Shown piece after piece: positions 62,753 through 64,000 of a stretch of DNA of 64,000 nt (positions within the stretch are counted from its first letter, which is position 1; each line of letters begins with the position of its first letter). Both the position numbers and the translations under genes were made by a program. A model generated the notes under the pieces. The model was given only the letters and a program-made list of their open reading frames with translations, searched no databases and was not told where the DNA came from. Origin of the DNA: Tolypeutes matacus (taxonomy: Eukaryota; Chordata; Mammalia; Cingulata; Chlamyphoridae); the NCBI GenBank assembly GCA_026826555.1, contig JAKSZT010054215.1, positions 26,131,155-26,195,154 of the forward strand, in the 5' to 3' direction.

Positions 62753-63212
62753 CTTGGAACTATGTACCCCAGAAAAACATGTTCTTAAACTCAATCAGTT
62801 CCTGTGACTATTAGCCTTTGTAAATAGTGAGGCCTTTGATGAGGTTACTTCAGGTAAGGTATGCCCCAGCTGAAACAGGATGGGCTCTTAATCCTATTAC
62901 AGAAGGCCTTATAGGGAAGTTCACATAGAGAAAGCCACAGGGAGCAGACAGAAGCTGGAAGTCAACAAAACTTAGAAGAGAAAAGAGCAGCCAGGAGAGG
63001 CTGCCATGTGCATTGCTATGTGATGAAAAATCAAGGACTCAAGGATTGCTGGGAGCCAGACCCAAATCTCCACAGTCTTCTGGAAGAAAGCATCGCCTCA
63101 ATGATTCCTTGATTTTGGACTTCTAACCTCAAAACCTTGAGCCAGTAAATTCCCATTGTTTAAGCCAACCCACTGCATGGTATTTGCTTTGACAGCTAAG
63201 AAACTAAAACAG
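62753..63212 (+). mobile_element. Xenarthran LTR-like repeat (different family)
   Basis: It begins near GGCTTGGAACTATGTACCCC. It continues with GATGAGGTTACTTCAG, CAGGATGGGCTCTTAATCCT, GCCATGTGCATTGCTATGTG and GAAAGCATCGCCTCAATGAT. It ends TGTTTAAGCCAACCCACTGC ... AAGAAACTAAAACA. The layout resembles a MaLR LTR, but the sequence is of a kind I associate with armadillo and sloth genomes. The start is approximate. Confidence 0.75.
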
Positions 63213-63693
63213 AAGTGGAATTTGAGATATAGGTATGATTTGGACAAGTTCTTGATTATACAGTACATGAAAGCAGCACACATGTTTTTGTTAATGTTAG
63301 ATTTATATATAAGATATATCACTATGCTCATTTCTAGTTAAATGAATTAATTCTAGTTAGAAGATGAAGAAACACAAAAGGGAGGAGAGATCAGTGTGAA
63401 ATATTAAAGAAGGCACATAAAAAATAAAAGACAGAGGTTTTGTGTCACAGGATAAAAACTGAATATAGCAAATCTTACCTTGCCAGTCTAAGTTCAAGGT
63501 GTCTCCAGGCCATAAGGAGACATGGAGAATTTGCGGGCAAGAAACTGATATAATCGTAGAAGTGTTTTAGCCACATCAGTCAGAATGCAGAGCAGAGGAT
63601 GGAGTCTAATAATGAAGTCAGCAATGGGACTGGAGATGATTTTATAAGAAACTGAGAAGTCCCCATTTAAGGGACATAAAAAGGAATGGGAGG

Positions 63694-64000
63694 TGTGGCA
63701 GTTTGGCATTGTGTATGAATTCCAAAAATGGATATTGAATTATGTTTGTAAACTGGTCTGTCAAAGGTTTCACTTTTACTTGATTAAATTATGATTAGGG
63801 CTTTGATTGGGCCATGTCAGTAGGACATTGAGTCCCCACCCCCTTGGCAACTGAGCCCAGAGAGAGTCAAGCCCCGGGGAGAGAGACAGAGCTAGTCGCC
63901 GGATAGTCTACCACTGGCCTTGTGGAGAGAGCAGGGTAGCTGAGCCCAGAGAGAAACAAGCCCAAGGAGGAGAGGAACCCAGGAAGCCTGAACTCTTGGC
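63694..64000 (+). mobile_element. Xenarthran LTR-like repeat, copy 2 (cut by the window end)
   Basis: It starts TGTGGCAGTTTGGCATTGTG. It has the same order of blocks as the element at 35941-36554, then a purine-rich GAGAGAGACAGAGCTAG region. The 3' half lies beyond the window. Confidence 0.75.

Overview
The window is mammalian nuclear DNA from a xenarthran, most likely an armadillo close to Dasypus. The clearest taxonomic marker is a set of tRNA-derived SINEs of DAS type, present as dimers and one trimer. Their monomers carry the 'gtggctcaagcagttg ... cacatgggaggtcc' signature. Several LTR-like repeats are of a kind I associate with xenarthrans.

The only protein-coding sequence I can support is two exons of DCC, the netrin-1 receptor, on the minus strand: 17284-17425 and then 8022-8132. 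They join in phase. Together they encode about two thirds of one fibronectin type III repeat, the third of six as I recall the human protein. The rest of the window is DCC intron: a 9,151-bp intron between the exons, the start of the next intron (positions 8021 down to 1), and over 46 kb of the preceding intron (17426-64000). I found no other exon, no CpG-island promoter and no first or last exon.

The intronic DNA is layered repeats. The old layer is L2, MIR, HAL1/L1M, MER5-like hAT elements and MaLR-type LTRs. The younger layer is DAS SINEs, xenarthran LTRs, 5'-truncated L1s and a U1 snRNA retrocopy. The best-supported insertions have visible target-site duplications. These are a full-length 164-nt U1 copy (43833-43996, 9-bp TSD), a DAS dimer inside an old L1 (32782-33027, 11-bp TSD), a solo LTR (48555-49071, 5-bp TSD), an L1 3' end (35103-35318, 16-bp TSD) and a short hAT element with terminal inverted repeats (40150-40348).

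Several unique stretches (around 29.5-31.6 kb, 46.8-47.3 kb and 57.5-57.9 kb) look like possible conserved noncoding elements. That is inference from composition and motif content only. I did not find a novel gene system. The more unusual observations concern repeat architecture: multimeric SINEs, a nested L1/SINE/LTR block, and the U1 copy that places a perfect 5' splice-site sequence on the antisense strand.
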